Assembly: GCA_036638975.1 (NCBI GenBank)
Contig: JAVWJP010000021.1
Coordinates: forward strand, 1-34,914
Source: JAVWJP01 sp036638975
Lineage (GTDB): Bacteria; Bacillota; Clostridia; Oscillospirales; Ruminococcaceae
Reading direction: 5' to 3'
DNA: 34,914 nucleotides
Shown here: piece by piece, positions 24,081 through 32,302 of the stretch
Layout: every line of letters begins with the position of its first letter
Numbering within the stretch: the first letter of the stretch is position 1
Position numbers and translations under genes: made by a program
The notes under the pieces: generated by a model
The model's input: only the letters and a program-made list of their open reading frames with translations
The model's database searches: none
What the model was told of the DNA's origin: nothing

Positions 24081-24824
24081 TTGATAACCTATAAAATTTA
24101 TTTTATCAGACACGGAATGACAGGCGCAAACCTCAAGGGGTTGTATGTAGGACGCACCAACACCCCACTATGTGACGATGGACGCGAACAACTTGATTTA
24201 TTAAAGGAAAACTGCGGATATCCCGAAATTCAGAAGCTTTATTGCAGCCCGCTTATACGTTGCCGCGAAACAGCAGAAATATTGTACCCTGACACCTCTA
24301 CGCAAATAATAAATGACCTTGTCGAATGTGATTTTGGTGCATTCGACGGTAAAAGCATGGACGAGCTTAAAAACGAGCCTGCATTCATCTCGTGGACAAA
24401 CTCCGGTATGAAAACCCCGCCTCCCGGCGGCGAAAGCGGAGCAGAGCTTGAAGAAAGAGTGTGCAATGCACTTAATGAAATATTGGACGACATGATGAAG
24501 AATAAGCTGCAAGCTGTAGGAGTAGTGACACACGGTGGTGTTATAATGACGCTTATGGCAAGGTATGCACTGCCGCAGCGTGAAAGCCCCTACGACTGGA
24601 TTACAGAAAATGGAACAGGCTACACCGTGCAGTTTACGCCGCAAATGTGGATGCGCGATGAAGCCTTTGAATACTACGAAAAAATACCCTACCGTGTAGA
24701 GATGTTTAATAAATTGGGTGTAGAAAAATACCGCGATCAACTGCGTGAATGGGAAGAACGAGCGGTAGAGGGTACTATAGACGATGAAGAATACAGCAGC
24801 GAGGACCTGTCAAATAAACAATAA
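24081..24824 (+). CDS. Histidine phosphatase superfamily protein (phosphoglycerate-mutase-like)
   Basis: 247 aa. The catalytic RHG motif is at residues 10-12 (Arg10, phosphoacceptor His11, Gly12) in IYFIRHG. Also present are SPLIRCRETAEI with the second active-site Arg, the conserved Glu in NDLVECDFGAFDGKS, and the second His in VTHGGVIMTL. Domain order and size fit the GpmB/CobC/PhoE-type branch; the substrate cannot be read from sequence. About 60 C-terminal residues, charged and ending in an acidic tail, are extra. The start is TTG at 24081, with AAGGGG about 9 nt upstream; a later Met would remove RHG. It is 26 bp upstream of a DUF975 gene. Confidence 0.88.
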   Translation: MITYKIYFIRHGMTGANLKGLYVGRTNTPLCDDGREQLDLLKENCGYPEIQKLYCSPLIRCRETAEILYPDTSTQIINDLVECDFGAFDGKSMDELKNEPAFISWTNSGMKTPPPGGESGAELEERVCNALNEILDDMMKNKLQAVGVVTHGGVIMTLMARYALPQRESPYDWITENGTGYTVQFTPQMWMRDEAFEYYEKIPYRVEMFNKLGVEKYRDQLREWEERAVEGTIDDEEYSSEDLSNKQ

Positions 24825-24850
24825 CACAAAGTAACAGGAGGTATAACACT

Positions 24851-25780
24851 ATGAACATAAGAAAACAAGTAAAACAAAATGCCCGTCGGGCACTCTCGGG
24901 TAACTGGGGCAAAGTAATTTGCATATTTTTAATTACTGCCGCAATATATATTATTTTTGCACTTATGCAGGGCGTATTGTCGCTAATTTTCAATATTCCC
25001 GATTTTAACGACATATTTTCATCATACCAATACCTAAATGCTCCGGTAATAATCCCGCCAATTACACTTATCATGGCGGCTGTATTTGCAGTTTTCAGCC
25101 TTATTGTAAATTCCCCGCTTATGTTTGGTATAAAGGGCTGGTATTACCGAATGATAAGCGGTAAATGCGGAGAAATAGGCACAGTTTTTGCGTTTTTTTC
25201 CAATATGCGCTTACTTCTTAAAACAATTTGGCACGACATTGTAATAGCGATACGCACGGTACTATGGAGCATAGTTTTTGCGGTAATACCCGGAACAATA
25301 TGCGGATTTGGAGCTTTAATACTCAATAACCCCGCATATACAGATTTATATCGCTTAGGAGGCATCTTGCTGCTTATTTTAGGTGGTTTGCTTGCCGTAC
25401 TGTCACAAATATTTATAATGATTTTTACGAAAAGATATTTTCTTTCGGCTTACCTAATAGTGGAGGATAACAGTATATCTGTGCATAAGGCAATAAAAAC
25501 CTCGGTACGCTACACAAAAGGCAGCCGCTTTGAAATTTTTGTGTTTCACCTCTCGTTTTTGCCATGGATGATACTCTCGATTTTTCTTCTTCCGCTTTTG
25601 TATGTAGCACCGTATTATGGCGCCGCAAATGCACTTTACGCAAAATACTTGATAGAACGCGGCAAGCTTAATGAAAACGAGCAGCCCTCCTGCACCGAGG
25701 CTGAAGCGCCGCAGGACAGCAATGAAGACGCAAATATCGCAGAAGATATAAGCGGCAAAGACGAAGCTGACAGCCTGTAA
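24851..25780 (+). CDS. DUF975 family integral membrane protein (copy 2)
   Basis: 309 aa. The N-terminus NIRKQVKQNARRALSGNWGKVICIFLITAAIY is the DUF975 pattern, followed by about five to six membrane helices (20-42, 73-97, 130-155, 165-195, 235-260). SVHKAIKTSVRYTKGSRFEIFVFHLSFLPW parallels the SKNEKFNIFVLELSFVGWN segment of the copy at 13052. A 50-residue Glu/Asp-rich C-terminal tail is absent from copy 1. AGGAGG lies 9 nt before the ATG. It is probably cotranscribed with the histidine phosphatase. Function unestablished. Confidence 0.85.
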   Translation: MNIRKQVKQNARRALSGNWGKVICIFLITAAIYIIFALMQGVLSLIFNIPDFNDIFSSYQYLNAPVIIPPITLIMAAVFAVFSLIVNSPLMFGIKGWYYRMISGKCGEIGTVFAFFSNMRLLLKTIWHDIVIAIRTVLWSIVFAVIPGTICGFGALILNNPAYTDLYRLGGILLLILGGLLAVLSQIFIMIFTKRYFLSAYLIVEDNSISVHKAIKTSVRYTKGSRFEIFVFHLSFLPWMILSIFLLPLLYVAPYYGAANALYAKYLIERGKLNENEQPSCTEAEAPQDSNEDANIAEDISGKDEADSL

Positions 25781-25784
25781 AAAA

Positions 25785-25802
25785 GGCACCCGCTAAGGTG
25801 CC
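25785..25802. terminator. Bidirectional terminator between DUF975 and GntR genes
   Basis: GGCACC-6 nt-GGTGCC stem with A-run on the left and a T-rich right flank, placed between two convergent genes and only 4 bp from the end of the GntR-type gene. Confidence 0.65.
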
Positions 25803-25806
25803 GTGC

Positions 25807-26424
25807 TTATTTTATTAAGTTTTTTACTTTCTCTGCCGAGCTTGGGCTGCCTGCCACAACAAGCACATCAAGAGCAGCAAAAACAGCATTTGGTCCCGGA
25901 GAAAGATTTATTTTACCATCGCTTTTTATGGCAACTATAGTTGCCTCGGTGTTTTGCCAAAACTCAAGCTCGCGTACGCTTTTGCCTATAATGCCTGATT
26001 GCGGAGATATTGTAAACTCATAATTATGCAAAGGGTCGCTGTTTTTAAACCTGTCGCTCAAGTCTGTAATGTTATCGACAAGCTCCAATATTCTTGCGCT
26101 TACTCTGTCGCGCTCGTCCAAAAGTGCGCGCAGCTCTGTTTTCATAGAGCGCAAGTCCTTGCCTGTTTCAAACTTTGCTATATATTCGGCGGCTTTTACC
26201 CTAGAGAGCACAACTGCACCAATATTTTGACGGACACTTATAATCTCCATATCTGAAAGCTGCTTAAATGCACGGCGCATTGTTTCTTGCGAAACGCCAT
26301 ATTCTGTAGACATCAGCGAACGCCCTGTAAACCTTGCGCCCTCTGCAATCTCACCTGCGGCTATTTTTGTGGCAATATCAAATGCCACCTGCGCATAAAC
26401 AGATGGTGTAGGGCTATTTCTCAT
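25807..26424 (-). CDS. BusR-like regulator: GntR winged helix plus RCK_C domain
   Basis: 205 aa. GntR-type winged helix at about 8-74 (PSVYAQVAFDIATKIAAGEIAEG, STEYGVSQETMRRAFKQLSD); a heptad-like coiled coil at about 85-125; and a TrkA-C/RCK_C domain at about 133-205 (NYEFTISPQSGIIGKSVREL...AALDVLVVAGSP). This architecture and length match BusR of lactococci and streptococci, which binds c-di-AMP through RCK_C and represses an osmolyte transporter. Here the divergent genes are a small membrane protein, mscS and threonine aldolase, so osmotic or turgor control is likely. The frame extends three codons to a GTG, but the ATG at 26424 has AGGTG 6 nt upstream. c-di-AMP binding is inferred from architecture. 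Confidence 0.85.
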   Translation of the reverse strand: MRNSPTPSVYAQVAFDIATKIAAGEIAEGARFTGRSLMSTEYGVSQETMRRAFKQLSDMEIISVRQNIGAVVLSRVKAAEYIAKFETGKDLRSMKTELRALLDERDRVSARILELVDNITDLSDRFKNSDPLHNYEFTISPQSGIIGKSVRELEFWQNTEATIVAIKSDGKINLSPGPNAVFAALDVLVVAGSPSSAEKVKNLIK

Positions 26425-26517
26425 AATGAACACCTGCTTTTTTATAATACATATATACTGTTTTTATGATAACACATACTCGTTACTTTTAAAAGCACAA
26501 TATACATTTATTTTACC

Positions 26518-26546
26518 TTGACTGCATACGAGATATGCTATATACT
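26518..26546 (+). promoter_or_regulatory. Promoter of membrane protein-mscS-aldolase operon with spacer palindrome
   Basis: TTGACT (26518-26523), 17 bp, TATACT (26541-26546). The spacer contains a palindrome GCATA-N5-TATGC (26524-26538), whose core resembles CATACTCGTTAC at 26475-26486 when read on the other strand. The two could be paired operator sites for the divergent BusR-like protein. Confidence 0.65.
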
Positions 26547-26563
26547 TTTTAAGGTGGTAAGCA

Positions 26564-27097
26564 ATGAAACTTATAGAATATAAATCTCCTCCAACAGCGC
26601 GCAAAATTGCCGCTGTGGTGTTTGCAGTGGCTCTTGCAGCCCGTATTTTGCTGCTTGGGCTTTCTTTGTTTTTCGGATATGAAATTTCGGGAAAAGCCAC
26701 ACTTCCGCTTATTAATTTAATTATACTTTTGGCAGCTTTTCCTATAATAAAAAACCACAAAGCCCTGCTCGCTTCTGTTTGCGGAATACTTATGATTTTA
26801 AACCTTGGCTACTTGCTTGTATGCAACGACGGCGCCGAATACTATTTTGCATCTCCAAACAAGCAAAACACACTGGTAGTGCGCGAAAAAAGCGCACTTT
26901 TAAGCGGTGGCTGGGCAAAGCTCTACAAGCGTGAGCACTTGCTTTTTTTAAAACCGCTGGGCGAAGCTGTAGGCACAGACGAAAGCTATCAGCCGTTTTC
27001 ACACGGACAATACCGCATAGAATGGTCAAGCGAAAACACAGTGGCTGTCTATTATTATGACGGATACGGCTACAAGCGGCTTGACATTACACTGTAA
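26564..27097 (+). CDS. Small membrane protein of unknown function
   Basis: 177 aa, no family recognised. Three hydrophobic helices are predicted near residues 13-37, 44-60 and 66-83. They are followed by a soluble domain of about 90 residues rich in Tyr and beta-prone sequence (KQNTLVVREKSALLSGGWAKLYKR, ending YYYDGYGYKRLDITL). RBS AAGGTGG lies about 5 nt before the ATG. It is the first gene after the promoter at 26518 and 20 bp upstream of mscS, so it probably acts with the channel or responds to the same regulator. Confidence 0.75.
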   Translation: MKLIEYKSPPTARKIAAVVFAVALAARILLLGLSLFFGYEISGKATLPLINLIILLAAFPIIKNHKALLASVCGILMILNLGYLLVCNDGAEYYFASPNKQNTLVVREKSALLSGGWAKLYKREHLLFLKPLGEAVGTDESYQPFSHGQYRIEWSSENTVAVYYYDGYGYKRLDITL

Positions 27098-27117
27098 CAG
27101 AAACGGAGTGTAAGAAA

Positions 27118-28122
27118 GTGACAGATAACATACCAAACACTATGCTTGAGGAGCCCGGTACTATAGGCGAAATAATTATGCAAAAGCTAGGCTCGGTGTT
27201 TACATTTTTTAGCTCTAATGCGGGTGAACTGATGTGGGGGCTTATAGTTGTTGCCTTTATACTGCTTATGTCAAAGCTTTTACTGGCGCTTATTTCGCAA
27301 GTGACAACATCGGTAATGGAGAACGAAAAATATCACCCTAATATACTGCAAGGCAAAAGAATAGACACCATGATGACACTTGTAAGGAGTGCCGCGCGCT
27401 ACAGCATTTACTTTATTGCCATACTGCTTATATTGCGTCAATTTAACCTTTTTGACAACATGAAGGGGCTTGTGGTGACAGCCGGTATAGGGAGCCTTGC
27501 CATCGGCTTTGGTGCACAAAACCTTGTAAAAGACGTTGTCACCGGCTTTTTTATGCTATTTGAAAACCAGTTTTCTGTGGGAGATTACATAAAAACAGAA
27601 GAAGCCGAGGGCACAGTGGAAGCAACTGCCGTGCGCGTTACATATCTGCGCACCTTTAAGGGTGAACAAATCATCATACCAAATGGCTCAATATCGCGCG
27701 TCACAAACCTTTCTCGCGGCGACAATGTTGCCGTAATAACTATATGCACGGCATATGAAGCCGACACACGCGCCACTATAGCTATAATTGAAGAAGCAGT
27801 GCAAAAGTTTGCCTCAGAGAACACAGACGTTATAAAAGAGCCGCCTATAGTGCAGGGCATTACCGGCTTTGCGGCATCGTCGGTAGAAATTGGCGTAATA
27901 TGTAAAGTAAACACCATGAAGCAATGGCAAGTCGAGCGCGGAATGCGCCTTGCGATAAAAGAAATGTTTGACGAAAAGGGAATAAGCTTCCCATACCCGC
28001 ACGTTGTTACTGTAGATTATAACAAACAAACGCACCCGCAAAGAGGTAAACTAAACGCCTCGTCGCGCCCTGCTGAGAGTATGCCGGAGCAACCCGATTG
28101 GGCAAACACAGAGGAGAATTAA
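27118..28122 (+). CDS. mscS: MscS-family small-conductance mechanosensitive channel
   Basis: 334 aa. Three membrane helices (about 37-60, 93-110, 115-135), the last being the glycine/alanine-rich pore helix: AGIGSLAIGFGAQNLVKDVVTGFFMLFENQFSVGDYI (split here as AGIGSLAIGFGAQN at 122-135 and the following beta-domain entry). The beta domain contains VRVTYLRTFKGEQIIIPNG and the C-terminal part EIGVICKV. MscS channels open under membrane tension and release solutes after hypo-osmotic shock. The start is GTG with CGGAGTG upstream. It is followed after 1 bp by the threonine aldolase gene. The divergent BusR-like gene suggests osmotic regulation. Confidence 0.93.
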   Translation: MTDNIPNTMLEEPGTIGEIIMQKLGSVFTFFSSNAGELMWGLIVVAFILLMSKLLLALISQVTTSVMENEKYHPNILQGKRIDTMMTLVRSAARYSIYFIAILLILRQFNLFDNMKGLVVTAGIGSLAIGFGAQNLVKDVVTGFFMLFENQFSVGDYIKTEEAEGTVEATAVRVTYLRTFKGEQIIIPNGSISRVTNLSRGDNVAVITICTAYEADTRATIAIIEEAVQKFASENTDVIKEPPIVQGITGFAASSVEIGVICKVNTMKQWQVERGMRLAIKEMFDEKGISFPYPHVVTVDYNKQTHPQRGKLNASSRPAESMPEQPDWANTEEN

Positions 28123-28123
28123 C

Positions 28124-29152
28124 ATGAAATTTATAGACCTCAGAAGTGACACGGTTACATACCCCACACCCGAAATGCGCATAGCTATGGCATCTGCCGA
28201 GGTGGGCGACGATGTTTACGGTGACGACCCAACAGTTAACCGCCTGCAAGAGCTGGCAGCCGAAATGCTTGGCAAAGAGGCGGCACTTTTTGTACCTAGC
28301 GGCACAATGGGCAACCAGCTTGCCATAATGTCGCACACACAGCGCTCTAACGAAATTATTTTAAGCGACTGTGCACACGTTGCAGTACACGAAAGCGGAG
28401 CTGCCGCAACGCTGTCTGCCGTAATGCTTCGCTCTTTGCATTACGAAGGTGGCATACCCGTACCGTCACAAATAAAAGCCGCTATCCGACCCGCTGATAT
28501 TCATATGCCTGTAACCGGTATGATAGAAGTTGAAGAGCCTCTTTCCATAGGCAAGCTTGTTCCAATTAAAACACTTGAAGAAATCTACGAGCTTGCCCAT
28601 GCAAACGGCATACCCGTACATATGGACGGCGCAAGAGTTTTTCACGCCGCAGCTGCGCTTAATGCAGATGTAAAAAACATTACAAAAAACTGCGACAGCG
28701 TAATGGCGTGTCTTTCTAAGGGGCTGTGCGCCCCTGTAGGCTCAATTTTAGCAGGCAGCCGTGAGTTCATTGCGCGTGCACTGCGCAACCGCAAAATGCT
28801 TGGCGGCGGTATGAGGCAAGCAGGTATACTGGCGGCTGCGGGTATTATTGCGCTTGAGAAAATGACAAAGCGCCTTAACGAAGACCACGATAATGCAAAA
28901 TATATGGCGAAAGAACTTATGAAGCTGCCTTGTGTAGAGCTTGATTTTGACAGTGTAGAAATTAACATGGTATTCTTTAAGCTTAAAAAAGAGCAAGCAT
29001 GGCAAGATGCTTTGCCCGAAGCAATGCTGGCAAAGGGCATAAAAATAAATGCCGTTGAGGACGGAATGTTCCGCTTTGTCACTTCCAATGATATTTCACG
29101 CGGAGATATTGACAAGGCTATAGCTGTTTTAACAGAACTGCTACAGGCATAA
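28124..29152 (+). CDS. ltaE: Low-specificity L-threonine aldolase
   Basis: 342 aa PLP enzyme that splits L-threonine/allo-threonine to glycine and acetaldehyde. Motifs: N-terminal IDLRSDTVTYPTPEMR; VGDDVYGDDPTVNRLQ; FVPSGTMGNQLAI; VHMDGARVFHAA; the PLP lysine Lys199 in CLSKGLCAPVGS; and MLGGGMRQAGILAAAG. Length and motif order are normal. GAGGAG lies within the end of mscS, 8 nt before the ATG, and the stop-to-start gap is 1 bp, so it is cotranscribed with the channel. The functional link with osmoregulation is not obvious; glycine as an osmolyte precursor is one speculation. Confidence 0.95.
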   Translation: MKFIDLRSDTVTYPTPEMRIAMASAEVGDDVYGDDPTVNRLQELAAEMLGKEAALFVPSGTMGNQLAIMSHTQRSNEIILSDCAHVAVHESGAAATLSAVMLRSLHYEGGIPVPSQIKAAIRPADIHMPVTGMIEVEEPLSIGKLVPIKTLEEIYELAHANGIPVHMDGARVFHAAAALNADVKNITKNCDSVMACLSKGLCAPVGSILAGSREFIARALRNRKMLGGGMRQAGILAAAGIIALEKMTKRLNEDHDNAKYMAKELMKLPCVELDFDSVEINMVFFKLKKEQAWQDALPEAMLAKGIKINAVEDGMFRFVTSNDISRGDIDKAIAVLTELLQA

Positions 29153-29158
29153 GCATTT

Positions 29159-29208
29159 AAAGCACCCCCAAACTATGATATAATAGAAGCATAGTTTGGG
29201 GGTGCTTT
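29159..29208. terminator. Perfect 19-bp hairpin enclosing a TATAAT (terminator or IS end)
   Basis: Perfect inverted repeat: left arm 29159-29177 (core GCACCCCCAAACTATG), 12-nt loop, right arm 29190-29208. It starts 6 bp after the threonine aldolase stop and ends 3 bp before the ATG of a transposase remnant. The loop contains TATAAT. It may act as a terminator for the upstream operon or be the conserved left end of the insertion sequence. There is no proper U-tract beyond CTTTGTT. Confidence 0.6.
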
Positions 29209-29211
29209 GTT

Positions 29212-29472
29212 ATGTACGAGAAACGAAATCGAGAAGAAATGAAGCGGATACATTTTATGTGTTTGGAGGACATGGTGCCTAAGAATCATTTGCTGCAAGC
29301 AATAGAAAAGGCGATTGCTTGAAGCTTCATATATGACGAGGTAAAAGGGTTATATGTGGAAGAACGCTGGGGAAATCCCGGCATAGACCCAGTAAGCCTA
29401 ATAAAGATAGTGCTGTTTCGTCTACAGGCTGTGGCGTCATGCCGCCTGTGGTTAAGCGGGGGTCTTTCTTAG
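29212..29472 (+). pseudogene. Truncated IS1182-type transposase
   Basis: From ATG 29212 the reading resembles the N-terminus of IS1182-family (DUF772) transposases: EDMVPKNHLLQAIEKAI, then SFIYDEVKGLYVEERWG, then GIDPVSLIKIVLFRLQ. An in-frame TGA at 29320-29322 interrupts it before the SFIYDEV part. Family similarity is lost after about 29428, and a TAG ends the frame at 29470-29472. The usual protein is over 400 aa, so only the first fifth remains. The catalytic DDE domain is missing, and the fragment runs directly into the repeat segment at 29433, suggesting an internal deletion. It cannot encode an active transposase. Confidence 0.8.
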
Positions 29473-29552
29473 AAATGATGAATGACAAGGTAGCATGAGC
29501 CATGCTCAGACTCTGCGCACAAACTCACTGTTAACTTTATTTGACATTATCA
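29433..29552 (+). repeat. IS remnant, left copy of a 120-bp inverted repeat
   Basis: This segment (from GGCGTCATGCCGCC to TTTGACATTATCA) recurs in reverse complement at 32303-32423 with scattered substitutions. Long identical stretches include GCCTGTGGTTAAGCGGG and TTTCTTAGAAATGATG. It is non-coding here. The remaining 29553-29661 holds no recognisable gene or strong structure. Confidence 0.85.
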
Positions 29553-29661
29553 GTTCGTACAGATTCGTAGCGTTTACCTCCGTGCTGATTGCTTTATATG
29601 GCATACATCATCACCAAAGTGAGCGTACATAAATGGTCACATCGTTTTTACATATATGTAG

Positions 29662-30579
29662 TTAACTTTTAAAAACTTGTTCTATGTAAAAATGTTCAAG
29701 GTCTGTATCCCCATAGAAATGAAATCCATCCCAAAAATCATCACTCTTATTCTGAGGAAAATCAGCATACTCCATATCATATACTACTCCAATATTTTTT
29801 ACCACATCTTTATACTGCTGTATATCATCTTGTAAATTTAAAGGTGTTATTACATTATCCCATATAGTTTGATGCATGGGAGGAATAACAAATAGCAATT
29901 CAATACCTTTACTCTTACAATAAGATACCACATCATTGAGTTTTTGCAAATTGTCTAAGTCGAGTGTATAGTCAAGATTTGCATTATAAATCTCTTTCCA
30001 GAAAACCTCGTAATCTACACTGACATTACCTGCTGCGGCCTTGTCCTGTGCTATAGGCAGTGGTTCAGCAAACTTATTAGATACCTCTGTTTTTAAAATT
30101 TCAACCGTTTTTGCGTTATATTCATAGTTTAAAAGATATTCCAGAGGGTTTTCACTAGTCTTAATTATCTTTTCTACCCTATCAAGGTTGTAGTTCTTGT
30201 TTAGTGTATAGTAGCTTATTTGGAAGATTACTTTCCTTATATTGCTATTTTTCTCTACCGCAAACCAAAACATGTCAATGGTTTCCTTAAATGATGCACC
30301 TCCGAAAGATAAGTTAGCATACCGTTCTCCGGACACCTGGTACACTTCGTTCATATCTATGTGTGCCATTCTTGAGTCGCCAACAATTATGAAGTCTTCT
30401 TCATCTCTCATATATTCACGAAGTCTAGGTAGCGGTGTATTATATTCTCTAGCTATCTGTTGCAGCCCAAAGTAGTTAAAAGGTTCATATACTAAAAAAA
30501 CAATGTAGTATGCTATTATTGGCAGTATTAAAAGAGTTAACTTAGATATAAAACGTATTGCCTGTGTTCTTTTTTTCAT
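29662..30579 (-). CDS. SGNH-type acyltransferase partner (AlgJ/DltD-like)
   Basis: 305 aa. One N-terminal membrane helix (about 12-32) followed by an extracytoplasmic domain. Catalytic-type motifs are GDSR at 67-70 (Ser69 candidate nucleophile) in FIIVGDSRMAHID and a C-terminal D-G-F-H-F near 290, giving the Asp/His pair of SGNH/GDSL enzymes. Upstream on the same strand, with a 12-bp gap, is an MBOAT gene. Such pairs move acyl (usually acetyl) groups across the membrane and onto extracellular polysaccharide, teichoic acid or peptidoglycan. Acceptor unknown. Codon use and base composition look more AT-rich than the genes before 29152, consistent with acquisition. Confidence 0.85.
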   Translation of the reverse strand: MKKRTQAIRFISKLTLLILPIIAYYIVFLVYEPFNYFGLQQIAREYNTPLPRLREYMRDEEDFIIVGDSRMAHIDMNEVYQVSGERYANLSFGGASFKETIDMFWFAVEKNSNIRKVIFQISYYTLNKNYNLDRVEKIIKTSENPLEYLLNYEYNAKTVEILKTEVSNKFAEPLPIAQDKAAAGNVSVDYEVFWKEIYNANLDYTLDLDNLQKLNDVVSYCKSKGIELLFVIPPMHQTIWDNVITPLNLQDDIQQYKDVVKNIGVVYDMEYADFPQNKSDDFWDGFHFYGDTDLEHFYIEQVFKS

Positions 30580-30591
30580 CTGTACACACCC

Positions 30592-32085
30592 CTAAAACTG
30601 GAAGTAGATAAACTGCACTGCGCCTTGGAAACCGCCATTTTGAAGAATAAAATAATAGCATACAACTACAGTTTCAATCCAGTATAGCAACCATCTAAAC
30701 CATGTATCTTGCCTTTCAATGAACTTTCTGACAGAAAATGCGTGTGAATTTGCTAGAGATACCATTAACAAACATAGAATAGCCAATACTTCAATTGTTC
30801 CAATTCCTAAAGACTGTATATCTGTGCGGATACTTAAAATATTTATATTTCTTGCTGCCTGGCTAATGATATCAAACGCCTTAGTTGCACTTGGAGCTCT
30901 AAAAAACACCCATGCTATACATACCAAAGTAAATGTAATACATCTTTGTAAAAATTTATGCGAAAATGATTCTGTATCAATATTGAGAAGTCTTATACAT
31001 TTTTGTCTGGCAGGTTTTAGTATTTCTCCTATTATTTGGTATGCACCATGCAAGCCGCCCCAAATTACGTAATTCCAACTTGCTCCGTGCCACAAACCGC
31101 TTACTAAAAACGTAATCATTAAATTTGCATATTTTCTTACTGTGGAGCACCTGTTTCCTCCCAATGGTATGTACAAGTAGTCTCTAAACCAAGTACTTAG
31201 AGAAATATGCCACCTCTTCCAGAAATCTTTTATTGATGTCGCAAAATATGGCGTATCAAAGTTTTGTATCAAATTAAATCCCATGACCTGAGAAGCTCCA
31301 ATAGCAATATTCGAATATCCTGCAAAATCACAATAGATTTGTATTGCAAAAAGCATAGTGGCAAATATAATTTGAATTCCTGTTGATTGGTCATAATTAT
31401 TATAAACGTTATCAACAATTGGTGATAGCCTATCCGCAATTGCCAACTTTTGAAACAATCCCCATAGCATTAACTGCAAACCATATTTAGCATTATTATA
31501 GTCAAACCGATGAGTGTCACTTATCTGCGTCAGCAAATTTTCGGATCTTTCAATAGGGCCAGCAACAAGTTGAGGGAAAAACGAGACAAAGAGTGCATAT
31601 TTGCCCAGATTTTTTTCAGCCTCTATATCTCCACTATATACATCTGCCGTATAGCTAAGTGCCTGGAATGTATAAAATGATATTCCCACCGGCAGGATAA
31701 GACTAAAACTAATATCAAGTGTTGAAATACCAAACGTAGAAAGGGCAGCATTGATATTGCTGATTGCAAAGGCAAAGTACTTATAGAAAAATAGAACTGA
31801 CAAATTTAAGAAAAAGCTTAAAAAGACCCATGTTTTGCAAAGCACTTTAATTTTAGTATGTGTCAGTCTACCAGCTTGTTTGCGTGTCCAACTTATAAGC
31901 AAACCACTTAAATATGTAACTACTGTAGACAGTCCCATTAGCAATGCATATTTAGGATTCCAACTCATATAAAAATAGTAACTTGCAAAGAGCAGCCAGA
32001 TCCATTTTATTTTGTGAGGTATTAAAAAATATATAAAAGCAACTATCGGGAAAAAAAATAAAAAATCAACTGAGTTGAATAACAT
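30592..32085 (-). CDS. MBOAT-family membrane O-acyltransferase (AlgI-like)
   Basis: 497 aa with about 11 membrane helices. The N-terminal MLFNSVDFLFFFPIVAFIYFLIP is characteristic of AlgI-type MBOATs. Other features: FPQLVAGPIER, FWKRWHISLSTWFRDYLYIPLGG, and the active-site region LWHGASWNYVIWGGLHG with invariant His333 and the second His346. It transfers an acyl group from a cytoplasmic thioester across the membrane to the SGNH partner encoded 12 bp downstream. A TTG at 32094 is in frame, but GAGGA sits 9 nt from the ATG at 32085 and immediately against the TTG, so the ATG is chosen. The two-gene operon is enclosed by inverted IS remnants. Confidence 0.92.
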   Translation of the reverse strand: MLFNSVDFLFFFPIVAFIYFLIPHKIKWIWLLFASYYFYMSWNPKYALLMGLSTVVTYLSGLLISWTRKQAGRLTHTKIKVLCKTWVFLSFFLNLSVLFFYKYFAFAISNINAALSTFGISTLDISFSLILPVGISFYTFQALSYTADVYSGDIEAEKNLGKYALFVSFFPQLVAGPIERSENLLTQISDTHRFDYNNAKYGLQLMLWGLFQKLAIADRLSPIVDNVYNNYDQSTGIQIIFATMLFAIQIYCDFAGYSNIAIGASQVMGFNLIQNFDTPYFATSIKDFWKRWHISLSTWFRDYLYIPLGGNRCSTVRKYANLMITFLVSGLWHGASWNYVIWGGLHGAYQIIGEILKPARQKCIRLLNIDTESFSHKFLQRCITFTLVCIAWVFFRAPSATKAFDIISQAARNINILSIRTDIQSLGIGTIEVLAILCLLMVSLANSHAFSVRKFIERQDTWFRWLLYWIETVVVCYYFILQNGGFQGAVQFIYFQF

Positions 32086-32179
32086 CTTATTCAATCCTCG
32101 TATAATAAAATTTGCAGACGGTTTTAAGCGTGTCTGCTTAGTTCGCTCAACAATATCAGTAGGCTTTTAGATGCTCATG

Positions 32180-32208
32180 ATATAATAGCTGTAGGACAGC
32201 AGGGTCAA
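32180..32208 (-). promoter_or_regulatory. Candidate promoter of the MBOAT-SGNH operon
   Basis: On the minus strand TTGACC (32203-32208), 17 bp, TTATAT (32180-32185). The leader of about 85 nt to the ATG contains a weak GCAGAC/GTCTGC hairpin (32114-32137) followed by a T-rich stretch. The rest of 32209-32302 has no recognised feature. Confidence 0.5.
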
Positions 32209-32302
32209 GTTCTCTCAATCCTTGTTGAACCGTAAGGTTAGCCCAAAGGAGTCAGTCCCTCTGAACAGGAAGTTAACTGCAAACTCATTGGCTGTTTGCC
32301 AG

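Noticed and set aside
29320..29322. In-frame TGA as a possible selenocysteine codon
   Set aside because: Although a selenium cluster is nearby, the gene is a truncated transposase with a second stop and no catalytic domain, and no SECIS-like hairpin was recognised just after the TGA; decay is the simpler explanation.
32209..32302. Possible integron attC or riboswitch in the MBOAT leader region
   Set aside because: A GTTAACT-like motif and small hairpins are present, but paired attC core sites and known aptamer features are missing.
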